Both the position numbers and the translations under genes were made by a program. The notes beneath the pieces were generated by a model. That model was not told the origin of the DNA. It saw only the letters and a list, made by a program, of their open reading frames with translations, and ran no database searches. Shown here piece by piece: positions 23,679 through 34,845 of a stretch of DNA of 64,000 nt. The DNA comes from Dactylonectria macrodidyma (taxonomy: Eukaryota; Ascomycota; Sordariomycetes; Hypocreales; Nectriaceae), in NCBI GenBank assembly GCA_020744425.1, contig JAGMUV010000013.1:1597419-1661418 (forward strand). The letters run 5' to 3'. Position 1 is the stretch's first letter. Every line of letters starts with the position of its first letter.

Positions 23679-24248
23679 GGTGGCGGTGTCGCAGGATGGG
23701 GCCTAAGAACCAAGGCGGTGGATGTGTTAAAGAAGATGTCAACGGGATATGTATGCACTTTGGATGAGGTAAGGAGAGAGATATTTGTGAGTGGCCAAGT
23801 CAGACGGACACACAAGAACCATTGGGTGCTGGGTACGGCGGCCGGGGGTGGCTTTTTTTTTTGGTCTCTGGCGCCTTCCAGGCTCGCTCCGAAGCAGGGT
23901 TCTAGGACAAGGCCCGGTGAGTGGGGTGGTGGTGATTGAATGCTTGTCTCGCTGTCACATCCTGTCGCAGTGCATGGCGTGCAGGCTTTGGGCTCATGGG
24001 CTCCTCGGTCGGCTCAACCTGGACCTGGGATACGAGCTGACAGGCGTGGAATGATGTCATTGGTGGTTGGGACTGTTGACCGAGCAACCCCGCCTCCACA
24101 GCCCACCAAGCAACCGCTCCAGGGACTGTTTGATGCCTCCTAGTCAACCCTTAGTTTGTTGGTGGTTAATTAGGTGCGGGCTACATCGTATGAAAAGACA
24201 AGGCGAATAATATGCATACAAGGGCACCCTGTCCTCCATTAAACATCA
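23679..24248. other. intergenic, promoter of GPI-type gene
   Basis: This 570-bp region is upstream of the minus-strand GPI-type gene and downstream of the next minus-strand gene. A T-run (about 23853-23861) is the only simple repeat. No gene recognised. Confidence 0.5.
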
Positions 24249-25154
24249 TCAGTGTCCCCGGACATGGGCCAAGATCTGCCTTAACCTGTCCAGTGCCTTC
24301 GTTTCCGGTGCGCGATCCGGGACGGCTTCGGAGGAAGCCAACTCCTCCACCTCACGCCGAGCTTCTACTACTAATGGCTCCAGATCGCCCCAAACGTGAT
24401 CGGTGTAAGAAGAGAGAACATCGCTCCATTGATGGAGCCAGATGTTTCGTGCCTCGTCTATGTTCCTAGTTCCCAGGTGGAGCTCCGCGTCCTCGGCCGA
24501 CGCACCCGGCTGGTGGAGAAAATCCGGGGTGAAGTTGAGCATGTCTTCCCAACTGGGTTCCAGATGTGTTGAGTCGAAGAGGGCTTCTCGAAGCTTGGCC
24601 GCTGCCTCGGGCGATAGGCCGTCATTGTCGTCGGGTGTGTCACTCTGGGCCCCTATAAGGACCTGGTCGAGCTCTTCGGAGGGCGCATCAAGCAGATTAA
24701 CGACTGCTGCACCATCCAAACTCTCTTGCTTGGTGATTGACGAATGCTGTTCTCTCGGAGGTAGACGGTGATGCTGATTGAGATCCAAAGAAGACCCAGA
24801 CTCGACAAAATCATTGAACGCTTGCGATGCCGCGCTAGAGTCCAATGCAGTTTGCGCTCTTATAGATTCGCCCATTCGTCCTGAGTGTACCCTATGCGAA
24901 GATGCTTCACCCGCCGTTGACGAGGCCCTGTCGATGTTGCTGAAGCTCGCTGTGCCCTTTTCCCCAACCTGCTGGCTGGCAAGGTCAGGACCGCCTACCA
25001 CCGCGTTGAGCGCTAACCTCCCGGATGCTTGCAGGCGTTCGGTCATGGACCTTGAGGCTTCGCTAGGTGTGTCTGTTTCCTTTCCCTTGGTATTAATGCA
25101 CGCTCTGTCGTCGCCCTTTGGCGCATTGTTCCCGAGATTGTCATGCTCTCCCAT
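24249..25154 (-). CDS. acidic conserved-looking protein, function unknown
   Basis: An intronless frame of 301 aa starts at the ATG at 25154 (MGEHDNLGNN), which has A at -3 and G at +4. The open frame extends upstream only to a GTG, so the longer form is unlikely. The N-terminal two-thirds are hydrophilic and disordered. The C-terminal ~130 residues look folded: LSPEAAAKLREALFDSTHLEPS, WEDMLNFTPDFL, ARNIWLHQWSDVLSSYTDHVW, GDLEPLVVEARREVEEL, helical and acidic. I know of no named domain here; the W/D-rich helices suggest a protein-interaction module. No TM segment or signal peptide. Confidence 0.65.
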   Translation of the reverse strand: MGEHDNLGNNAPKGDDRACINTKGKETDTPSEASRSMTERLQASGRLALNAVVGGPDLASQQVGEKGTASFSNIDRASSTAGEASSHRVHSGRMGESIRAQTALDSSAASQAFNDFVESGSSLDLNQHHRLPPREQHSSITKQESLDGAAVVNLLDAPSEELDQVLIGAQSDTPDDNDGLSPEAAAKLREALFDSTHLEPSWEDMLNFTPDFLHQPGASAEDAELHLGTRNIDEARNIWLHQWSDVLSSYTDHVWGDLEPLVVEARREVEELASSEAVPDRAPETKALDRLRQILAHVRGH

Positions 25155-26968
25155 TGTGAAAAGATCCACTAATCGACAATGTGGGGTCACAGAACTGGTG
25201 AGTTCAGTGGTGACGGAATCGAAGAAGGGAGAGTTGAAGATAGTTTGCACGATATAGATATGGAGCAGGAACTAGAGGGAGCCGTATCGACAAGCTAGGT
25301 TTAAATATAGCTTATGAGAGACTAGCCTGTCGCCGAGGTGAATTTGAAGCCTGCACGAGGGTTGGCGGACGAGCGGGTGCGGATCCGTCCGGGTTCTGCG
25401 TGTTAGGCCTGTGAGGCCGAGGTCGACGACTAATGGAGGTGTCAAAAGGTATGAATCCGCACATGCTTGCTTACCCAGTCAAGGAGCTATCTACTTGCAC
25501 CGAAAGCGGACAGCCACCATCCCACGTGCCGACCTACCTTACCTGGCCACCTGCCATCTACTCGCAGGTAGGGAGCGGATGATGGCCACCGGGTCACCCG
25601 GCTGCTGGCTCACTCTGTTCTGTGCTTCAGGTAGCTCGGCAGGGCTTGATATTCGGTGGGCGAGGTAAGGTGAGGTGCCCAAGTTGAGGTGCCCAAGGTG
25701 AGGTCAGGTAAGGTGAGGCGATGCCTGACTTGGGCTTGGGTCAGGTTACTCTCTGCACTGTATTTTTAGTGGAGATGGGCTTCACCCCGCCGTTACTTCA
25801 GGCCAGCCCACCTGGAAGCATCTGAGGGGATTGGGAACGAGCAAAGTGGAGCCAGACGGCAGCCTCAACACCTAACTACCTAGGCTCTCAGCGATGGAAA
25901 AGTTGAGGTGGACCTCAGAGCTACGGTGGGGGAAATTCACCTCCTTCAGCCTTCACTACAGGGCGTCGTCCAGGTGGCACCAGCAGCTCCAGCACCCCCC
26001 TCGTGGCGCTGGAGTGAATCCGTCCAGGCGGGCACGCACAAGAAGCTACCTACCCGTGGAAGGCATCGAGTCGGTACCTAGGGCATCATACAAACGCAGA
26101 GGGCAGTTAGGTACCCTTCCGTGTTAACCAAGGACGGACATGCTCTCAGAAACCTGAACCCATTGATGCAGCGGTTCCAGTCCAGTCGTACCAAAGCACC
26201 AGGCCCATCCAACCACAAAGCACCCACCCCATAAGTTACCTACAGTACCTCATCGAGCACACGCACCAACCCCATCACACCTGTCCCGTCACATCCCAAA
26301 TCAAACTTGCACCTCACCCTTGGGCCCTGCTGCGTCACGTCCCTCGCCCCAAACTCGTCCTCTCGCCCATCTCTCGCTCGCCGCGGCATCCCTTGGCCTT
26401 CATCCTCGTTCGTCTCTCCCTCTTCTATGCGGTCCTGACCGACATACCGATCGCCTCTCCGCTTGCCGCCGCCTTGCCGCCTCGCCGCTGCTCTGCGTCG
26501 CTGCTGCTAGCTCTGCTGCCCTCGCGCCCGCCACCCACCTCACCTCAACCCACCAACGACCACCTCGAAGGCTGGCCGGCCTGCATCATCCATTGTCACC
26601 ACCACCGCCAACAACCGCCCTTCCGCCTCGACCCCGATCGTCGCCCGTCGCCTTCTCCCGTTGCTGGACGCTGATTTACAGGCAGACAGTATCGACATCA
26701 ACGAAATCAACGACTGCAACGACTCCCAACGACGACGCTGCCCACCTCTTGCAACACCAGGCGTGTCCTACTGTAGCTCTCCCGACCTGCCGACTCTCAC
26801 CTTCCGTCTTGCCCACGCAAGCTCCGCCTCTCACCTCCCGCGAGCTACCGTGGACCATCCACCTCCCTGGACCCCCGCCATCTACATACTTTCTTTCGCC
26901 TTTCTTTCTCGACATCTCTAGATCCCCGCCCGCACCTCTTCTAGCCCCCGCTATCATTGCTCCCCAAA
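25155..26968. promoter_or_regulatory. divergent 1.8-kb region with GAGGTGCCCAAG repeat and C-rich leader
   Basis: This region separates a minus-strand gene from the PP2A B gene. From about 25,660 to 25,745 there is a GAGGTGCCCAAG tandem duplication with flanking AAGGTGAGG units and an inverted GCCCAAG/CTTGGGC pair. From about 25,870 to 26,240 there are several TACCTA/TAGGTA elements. From about 26,280 to the ATG the strand is strongly C- and CT-rich, typical of a long fungal 5' UTR. Overlapping long ORFs there result from that composition. Confidence 0.6.
25665..25720 (+). repeat. short tandem repeat GAGGTGCCCAAG
   Basis: Two adjacent copies of GAGGTGCCCAAG are followed by degenerate GTGAGGTCAGGTAAGGTGAGG units. 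The same heptamer occurs inverted (CTTGGGC) at about 25,730. Confidence 0.75.
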
Positions 26969-28816
26969 ATGGTCGATAGCGACGCGAACTCCCCCACGTG
27001 GAAGTTCACTCAGTATGCTTCCACCACCCCACATTATTTATTTCTGGCCTTTATCATGCTAAATTTATGCTCGCAGGTGCTTTGGCGACAAGGGCGATGT
27101 CGAGGACATAACCGAAGGTATGCCTTTGCCCTTCTCCACGCGTGTTGACTCGAACATGCTGACCGCCCCCTTCCCTTGCTGTAGCCGACATCATCTCAAC
27201 GGTCGAGTTCGACCATACTGGCAACTATCTCGCCACGGGAGACAAAGGCGGACGTGTTGTATTGTTCGAGCGAAACGAAACTGTGCGTCTCTATCTCCAA
27301 CTGGTCACCCGGCCGCAATCAATCTTTACCCTATCTCGTCATCGTCGGCCTTCTCTATCCCATAACACCTTGCTCCCTCTAACATCATCCTGCTCGTTTC
27401 CTTATTGTCATCTCTAACATTTCGATAGAAAAAGACTTGCGAGTACAAGTTCCACACCGAGTTTCAATCCCACGAGCCCGAATTTGACTACCTAAAGTCG
27501 CTTGAGATTGAGGAAAAGATCAACAAGATCAAGTGGTGTCGCCGACAAAACTCCTCTCACTACTTGTTATCCACCAACGACAAGACGATCAAGCTGTGGA
27601 AGGTTTTTGAGAAGTCGCTCAAAGTGGTGGCCGAAAACAACCTCTCTCATGATGTAACTCCTGGCAGTCTCGCCGGCGGCGGTGGTGCTCCCCGAGCCCT
27701 CCCCGCCCACCAATTTCGCAATGCTGCCGATTTGAAGCTGCCTCGCCTCACACATCACGATACCGTCGTCGCCGCCGTGCCACGCCGAACCTATGCCAAC
27801 GCACACGCCTACCACATCAACAGCATTTCTGTCAACAGTGACGGCGAGACGTTCATCAGTAGCGATGATTTGCGCATCAATCTGTGGAACCTCAACATCC
27901 AAGATCAGAGCTTCAACATTGTCGATATCAAGCCTGCCAACATGGAGGAGCTGACCGAGGTCATCACAGCTGCCGAATTCCACCCCATGAGCTGCAACTG
28001 GTTCATGTACGCTAGTTCAAAGGGCACGATCAAGCTTGCCGACATGCGAGAGAGCGCACTGTGCGACCAGCACGCGAAACGTTTGTCTCCTCAATCTCCC
28101 GCAAACCGACGGCAGTCTTGTAGAACTCCGGCTGACACCCTTGTATAGTATTCGAACAAGAGGAAGACCCATCTTCAAGGTCCTTCTTTTCCGAAATCAT
28201 TTCCTCTATCTCCGACGTCCGATTTTCGTACGATGGTCGATATATCCTCTCCCGCGACTACCTCACCGTCAAAATCTGGGATATTAACATGGAACGACAG
28301 CCCGTCAAGACGATACCCATCCACGAACATCTGCGCCCGCGACTGTGCGACACGTACGAGAATGACAGCATATTTGACAAGTTTGAGGTTGTCTTTTCGG
28401 GTGATGCCAAGAACGTCATGACGGGCAGCTATAACAACAACTTCATGATTTACCCGTCAGACCCCGACAAGGAGGTCGAGGTCGTTCTCCAGGCGGACAA
28501 GTCAGCCTTCAAGGCGAAGAAGGTCGGGGTGCCCACCCCTATCAATTCATCGACAAGCCCGACATCCACCAACGGCAGCAAGAAGGGTGGCTCACGGGCA
28601 GGAAGCCCTGGCGGCCAAGGCCAGAGGATGCGAAAGGAGACAGATGCGGACCAGATCGACTTTAACAAGAAGATCCTGCACATGAGCTGGCATCCGTTCG
28701 AGGATAGCATCGCCATTGCAGCGACGAACAATGTGAGTTGCGAAAGCGTACGGTACCCACAGGGAGGACGACAGCTAACATGGTCTTCACAGCTCTTTGT
28801 CTTCTCGGCGCTCTAG
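26969..28816 (+). CDS. CDC55: Protein phosphatase 2A B (B55) regulatory subunit
   Basis: This is the WD40 substrate-targeting subunit of PP2A, with roles in mitosis, morphogenesis and stress signalling. Six exons: 26969..27012, 27077..27117, 27185..27282, 27429..28080, 28149..28732 and 28793..28816, giving 480 aa as expected for the family. Signatures include [93 protein letters not shown] and [13 protein letters not shown]. The last exon codes only seven residues (LFVFSAL). A fungal insertion (about 160-185, Gly/Ala-rich) and a Ser/Gly-rich loop ([17 protein letters not shown]) are low-complexity expansions. The introns cluster at the 5' end, usual for this gene. The symbol follows yeast CDC55; S. 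pombe calls it pab1. Confidence 0.96.
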
Positions 28817-30286
28817 ATTAGGACAACGGCGTTCTTCTTGCAGGTGAGGAGCGTGGGGATTCAATGGGTGATTTGCCTGGAGGGAATGCAAATTTGAAGA
28901 CCAGGGTGGGTTCCGTAGCGATTGATGGAAGCCGGACTCACCCTGCTCAAGACAAGACCAAGGCAATATCCCCATTGTGCACAGCGAGGGGTTACGGACC
29001 ATGCGCAGGCTACTATACTTAGATGAGACCCAAACCGGCGGCACTATGTCGACGAATTCATCGTGGAGACGATGGCAAGGGAAGGGCCCTGACCAGGTCG
29101 GAGAGAGGATGGCGTCGTGCCAATCAGCCTACACGGGTGGACGGACGCGTGAGTAGCAGAGGCAGTGTATGGGACGGCGTTTGCTCGCCTCGTGTAGCTG
29201 AAACTAAACAAAGAGAAGAAACTATTTGAGAATCAAAGACGAATGCCATTCATCCAACGAAGGGAGATACTGTACTCTACCCGACCGCATTGTAACTATC
29301 GTGCTCACAGTCGGAGATTATATGAGTGTATTTCTTCCCCTAATCCATTTGGTTCAATGTTCCATAGGTATACATAACCTCCGTCCTCCCATCATAATCT
29401 AAACTGAAGCTATCATATGTATAGGCAGGAGTTGGTATTGAGTACTGTGTAGTGCGTGGTAAAAGTTAAGAGAGGAACCCACCCTATAACTAGCTGTAGT
29501 AAGCTTGGAAACTCCTTGGTCAGTTCGATGTTGTTGCTGATTCTGCGCTACCCAAGGTTCAAAACTTCCGCTGGCTAAACTTGAGCTCGCACGTGCTTGA
29601 AAATTGAAGCGACAGCCACTGCGTACCTCGATGCCTGCCTCACATTGCCGGGATTTGATGGGATATGCGGGAGGTGGGGTGAGTTGGCGGATGTGTAGAT
29701 CTCCCGACTCGAAACTCTTCTCATTACCCCTTGTTTCAATATCACCGCCGAACTATCGAGTCTCACGCGGGGTTACATTTGCGTATTTCCTGATTGATAC
29801 TGGAAAAGTAACTGCTAAGTATGTAGTGACAGTGATTTGCTGTCAATACTGCTGGGCCCCCTGTCTGGTCGAGGTCAATAGCGGCCAACTGCAGCCGCTT
29901 TCAGTGGTTCAAGTTTGCTACAATGGTTAGCTGCCCTGAATGTGGTGCTGCGCTAGTTAGCGTGTCCTCTCAGGGCTGGGCTGGGAGCATCCAAGTGGCA
30001 CAACCGCACCGCATCAACTGACCTACCTGATAGGTACCAGGATACCTGCTAGCGTCCCAAGGCCTCCGCACTACTCTGGCCTTTATAACACGGGGCGCAT
30101 GTACCTTGTACCTGGGCTTGCGCCTCGCTTCATTCTCTCTCCAATCTCATGCCGCCTTCGTGTGACCTGGTCTTACTTGGTCTGACTTATTAAGACGCAG
30201 GCAACTTCGACCTGCAGCATCGACGTCCGAAAGGACCACATTACCAACCTATCCACTGCTCACTCATCCCTGCGGGAGCCATCTCC
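28817..30286. other. intergenic PP2A-B to transporter
   Basis: This 1.47-kb spacer between two plus-strand genes holds a terminator and a promoter. TACCT/AGGTA elements cluster at about 30,020-30,110. No RNA gene or domain-bearing ORF seen. Confidence 0.5.
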
Positions 30287-31699
30287 ATGTCGACGTCCGC
30301 CCTTCGAGAGAGAAAGGCGCCCAAGGCCCCAGACATGACCCGTCGCGATGATGCCCATCGAAACGCGATTGAGCTGGAGCTGGAGTCTGGGCCGTCTTCC
30401 TTGGCCCAACGATTCGCTCGCGAGATGGGCCCCTCGCTGATTTCTGCCATCACCATGCTCGGCCTCATCTTCGGTGGATGCTGCTCCAACGTATGCCCCC
30501 CTCGGGAAGCTAGCACTTTCTATCTTGGCGAACGCGTGACGAATATATGGGCTGACATGATTCGCAGGTCTACGCACTGGAAGCTATAGTTAAGTGAGTG
30601 GCAACCCTTCCTTCCTTTGGAAATTCTATACTAACCTATAATAGTTTTGAGCCATCAAGCGGCATGCCTACCCTCCAAACTGCTCCCATCAGGGATAACT
30701 CAGCTGACCACTATCACAGGCACTCTCCTGACCTTTGTGCAGTTTCTATTTGTGGCTGTTACCGGCTTCATTGCCCAGTTTGACTGGAAGAACCCCTACT
30801 TCCTTGCACCCAACAAGGTCCCCATTCGCCGCTGGATGATCAACATTGTTCTCTTCTTCACAATCAACGTTCTCAACAACCATGCCTTCAGCTATGATAT
30901 CTCTGTCCCAGTCCACATCATCCTGCGCTCTGGCGGCAGCATCACCACCATGGCCGCTGGATATCTCTATGGCAAGAAATACACCCGCGCGCAGATCTTG
31001 GCCGTCGTGTTGTTGACGTTTGGTGTCATTTTGGCTGCGTGGTCGGATTCCCAGGCCAAGGTAAGTCATCGTAAAGCCACCACAATCTGCTTGCCTGTCC
31101 TTTCTTCTAACACAATATGTCATCACTAGGAACCAAAGGAGAGCAGTGGGCGTCCAGCCTTCAGTACTGGGCTTGTGATTCTTTTCGTTGCGCAAGTCCT
31201 CTCGGCTATCATGGGCCTCTACACCGAGGCCACGTACGCCGTTTACGGGCCCCAGTGGAAGGAGAATCTGTTCTACTCCCATGCCCTCTCCCTACCTCTT
31301 TTCTTGCCTTTCTTCCCATCAATGGCCCGTACTATGGTTCATTTGTTGCGGAGCCCGCCTCTCCAAACGCCGGGCATATTCGGCGTTGCCTTCAACTTGG
31401 TTCCGGTTCCGAGCCAGCTTGTGTACTTGGTTACTAATGTTTTGACTCAATACGCCTGCATTCGTGGTGTCAACCTTCTGGCCGCGCTCTCCACGGCACT
31501 GACTGTGACCATTGTCCTGAACATCCGGAAACTTGTGAGCCTTCTCCTGAGCATTTGGTTGTTCGGCAACGTTCTCGCCCCTGGTACTATGCTCGGCGCC
31601 ATCGTGGTGTTTAGTGCCGGGGGTTTGTATACCATGGGAACGAAGCGAAAAGTGGAGAAAAAGATAGTGAGCAATGGACGAGAGGAGAAGACGAGTTGA
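30287..31699 (+). CDS. UDP-GlcNAc transporter-like, YEA4/SLC35B4 family
   Basis: A nucleotide-sugar antiporter of the UAA (SLC35B) family in ER or Golgi membranes; yeast Yea4 carries UDP-N-acetylglucosamine for chitin synthesis. Exons: 30287..30490, 30568..30593, 30645..30661, 30720..31060 and 31130..31699, total 385 aa. About ten TM helices are visible, from SAITMLGLIFGGCCSN to GAIVVFSAGGLYTMG. Family landmarks are NVYALEAIVNFEPSSGTLLTF, HIILRSGGSITTMAAGYLYGKKY, ALTVTIVLNIRKLVSLLLSI and a lysine-rich C-terminus (KRKVEKK) that could retain it in the ER. Exons 2 and 3 are only 26 and 17 nt, and intron 3 appears to start with GC (G|GCATGC). The reading joins perfectly with this choice. Confidence 0.88.
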
Positions 31700-32754
31700 T
31701 AGATGATTGCGTGGTTCTCATCCAGGTTTGTGTGTTCAACGTGTTGATAGAGAAGGATTTCCTATAGAAGGGCTTGCATTCGCGGCTGCTACATGCACTC
31801 TCGAAATAGAGTGAATGAGTGTACGAAAGAATAGATTTATAGATGCTGCTCGGGTGGCTATAACGGACGAATCGGACTGTAGTATCCAATCACGACAAAT
31901 GGTATCATACCCATTTCTTGCACCTTGAATCATGGAGGCTCCGGCGTCGCATGGACGACATCGACAGCTTGAAATAAGGTAACTCCCCGTTCATTGTGGA
32001 CTTGTCTCACAGGTTTTCATGGAAACAGAACAGTTCAATTTAAGTCGGCTTATCCAGTGCGTATCAGTTAACGGTGTTCAGACTGAAGGTGTGGATTCAG
32101 GCAAGCAAAAGCTGAAGGCTGCTTGTATAATTTGAATAACAAGAGTTTGTTGCCTTGAGCTAGGAACTAAAGTCTACGGCCGAGTTGAATATATAAAGTT
32201 GGAGATGTCATCGCCGGTGGGAGCCCAATTGCTGAATCGCGGTGGGTTAATCAATGGCCAACCGCCCGTCTAAACTGTAACCATCATAAAGTCCACTTTT
32301 CTTTTCTCCAAATCCCCAAACCTGTATGGAGTAGTGGGGTGGAGAGAAACGAGCATCTTTTCGAAAGCGTCGATTTGAAGTCACTGGCGTGGAGTCGTCG
32401 CCCACCGGGATGGGTTCTGGTTACGTTGTTACAAGTTCCGGTGGGAGCAAATGATATTGCCACACATAAGCTGCCAGGGGACCGGATCATGAGATGACTC
32501 CCACCGGGGACTCAAGCTGAATTAAGTTGTTGGTACGGTTTTGGGCAGAAGATGGATATTTAGTTGCGGGGGATCGTCGCCCACCGGGCTTGCATTGTAT
32601 TTGAGGGGTCAATTGAAGGTAGTTGTTAAAGCCCCCAAACAACCTGGATGTTGACCCAAGTCCATTTCATTCAAAGCATTCGCATAACTCGGACCATCTG
32701 AATCAGTTCACGAGACCCAAGAAGTGTTGGCCAAGACCTCAAAATCGATTGCCT
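31700..32754. other. intergenic; GH127 promoter in right half
   Basis: This 1.05-kb spacer lies between two plus-strand genes. The left half is the transporter's 3' flank with no feature. The right half carries the repeated CCCACCGG elements listed separately. An in-frame ATG-less upstream extension of the GH127 ORF (from 32623) is not needed. Confidence 0.5.
32214..32588. promoter_or_regulatory. five CCCACCGG elements upstream of GH127 gene
   Basis: The octamer CCCACCGG (or CCGGTGGG) occurs at 32214-32221 (minus), 32401-32408 (plus), 32438-32445 (minus), 32500-32507 (plus) and 32580-32587 (plus). The second and fifth share the longer TCGTCGCCCACCGGG. The first, third and fourth share CTCCCACCGG in their own orientation. 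The last copy ends about 165 bp before the ATG. The regular clustering suggests binding sites for a specific regulator, possibly a Zn2Cys6 factor reading the CGG triplet; that is inference. Confidence 0.65.
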
Positions 32755-34845
32755 ATGGCGCACCCACAAGTCACCTTTCGTGAGACGGCCTTCACGGGCA
32801 AGTCGTTGCTCTCAACCCGGCGAGCAACCGTCTCCCGTTCTACCGTTCGTGCTCAGCTCCAACAAATTCGATCTACAGGTCGCTATGAATGTTTTACGCT
32901 CAAGTGGCACCCGATCTACGAAGACAAGTCCATGTGGCCTGTGCCATTCCATCTCTTCTGGGACAGTGACATTGCGAAATGGATCGAGGGCGCCTGTTAC
33001 TTCTTGGCGGAAGAGTATGATGCCGAGATCGACAGCACAATTCGCGACTTTGTCGATATGATCAGGGGAGCACAGCACGAGGATGGCTACCTGAATGTGC
33101 ACTACACCGTCGTAGAGCCTGAAAAGAAGTGGTCCAACCTTCGGGATATGCATGAACTGTAAGTGACACTACCTTACCTTGTATGAGATCTGGACTTTGA
33201 CTTGGATTTCAACAGGTACAACGCTGGGCACCTTATAGAAGCCGCGATTGCTCACAAGAACTATTATCGCAATGACTTACTGATGGCACCTATTCAAAAG
33301 TACGTCAGTCTCATCAACAAGCGGTTTGGACCTGGCCAGGACCAGGTTCACGGCTACCCAGGGCACCCGGAGATTGAGCTCGCCCTTTTCCGCCTCTACT
33401 CAGCCACTGGAAGCGTTGAAGCTTTCGAGCTGGCCAAGTACTTTTTAACCGAGCGCGGGAACCCAACGGGGCAGGACGGAAAGCATTACTATGACTGGGA
33501 AATGGAGAAGAGAGGCGACGGGCCGTGGCTGCGGCCTGACGCCTACCCAGAGAACCGCACCTATTGGTACTGTCAAGCTCATGCTCCTATCATGGAGCAG
33601 CCCACTATCGAAGGGCATTCTGTTCGAGCTGCCTATCTTCTTACTGCCGTTGCCGACATGATCTATCTGTCTCAGGCCGACAACCGGTTGCTGGCTGACT
33701 CAACAGTCTGGTCCCAGGCACTCCAAAGGCTCTGGGACAACATGGTCGAGAAGAAGATGTACCTCACCGGAGGCATCGGCGCCATCAAGCAATGGGAGGG
33801 TTTTGGAATTGACCACTTCCTCCCGCAAGGCACTGACGAGGGCGGGTGTTATGCGGAAACGTGCGCCTCCATCGCTGTCATGATGCTTGCCGAGCGTCTC
33901 TTACACCTTGACCTGGACGGGCACTACGCTGACATTATGGAGCTGTGCTTGTACAACAACATCATGACGTCCATGAGCCTGGACGGCAAGACGTTTACCT
34001 ATGCAAACCAGCTCGCCAGCTCCGAGACGGACAAGAGCGAGCGCCATGAGTGGTTCTGGTGCGCGTGCTGCCCGCCAAATGTGTCCCGGCTGTTTGGAAG
34101 TCTTGGCGGGTATGTTTGGGATTATGGTTCCGAGGGAGAGACTGCGTTCATCAACGTGCACTTATACACGTCCGCAAAAGTCACATTCCATTCCAACGGA
34201 AAACTTGTCACGCTGGAGCAGAAATCCAACTGGCCGTGGGAGGGCAACATCCTGTTCAAGCTCTCATCGTCTTCGCCCTTACAAACCACTATCCGCCTGC
34301 GATTACCAGCCTGGTCGAAAGGATCATTCATCTTGACGCCATCTCCCCAGCTGGGAACAGTGGAGGTGGCGTCGGGCTATATCTGCCTCGATCCAGCGTA
34401 TACCACGGAGAATCCATCCTTTTCCCTACAAGTTGGTGGGTTCGAACCGCGTTGCCTATCGCCCCATCGATACACGAACCAACGGACGCTAGCACTCGCT
34501 CGAGGCCCAATAGTCTACTGCGTCGAGGATGTCGACAACTCCTGGGAGAAGAACCACTTCAAAGACACGTACTTCCGGACGGACTCGCATGTTTCCGAGC
34601 AAAAGTGCAAGGATGAGAAGACAGGCGAGGAATACGTAGCCCTGCACAGTGTTGGCTGGAACCGCCCAGAAACGAGCGGGGCTTCCTCGGCCGCCGGGGA
34701 AGAAACCGGCGAAGCGAGAGAGCTGGTTTTCATTCCCTATTACTTTAGAGCCAACAGAGAAGGCCAAGGGCACATGAGGGTTGGGTTACTCAACGGGGGC
34801 CGTGACTCAGGCATCGTATTTCCAGAACGAAGGAGGGTTTCTTAA
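32755..34845 (+). CDS. GH127-type beta-L-arabinofuranosidase-like glycosidase
   Basis: Exons 32755..33158 and 33216..34845 encode 677 aa, the GH127/DUF1680 size. The fold family is a retaining glycosidase with a zinc-bound cysteine nucleophile. The expected residues are present: E329 in QWEGFG (acid/base by position), E349 and C351 in YAETCAS, and C419/C420 in WCACCPPNVSRLF. In the Bifidobacterium enzyme, the Glu, Cys, Cys and Cys equivalents bind zinc. No signal peptide, so an intracellular enzyme acting on imported oligosaccharides is inferred. Substrate (beta-L-arabinofuranosides or related) cannot be fixed from sequence. The start was chosen at MAHPQVTFRE, where similarity to family N-termini begins; an in-frame extension upstream lacks an ATG of good context. 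Confidence 0.9.

Noticed and set aside
25155..25250. 32-codon extension of the acidic unknown protein
   Set aside because: It begins with GTG; the ATG at 25154 has strong context.
26320..26979. 219-codon plus-strand ORF before the PP2A gene
   Set aside because: Composition is C-rich low complexity (Pro/Leu/Ser), another long frame overlaps it, and it runs through the PP2A start. It is a 5' leader rather than a gene.
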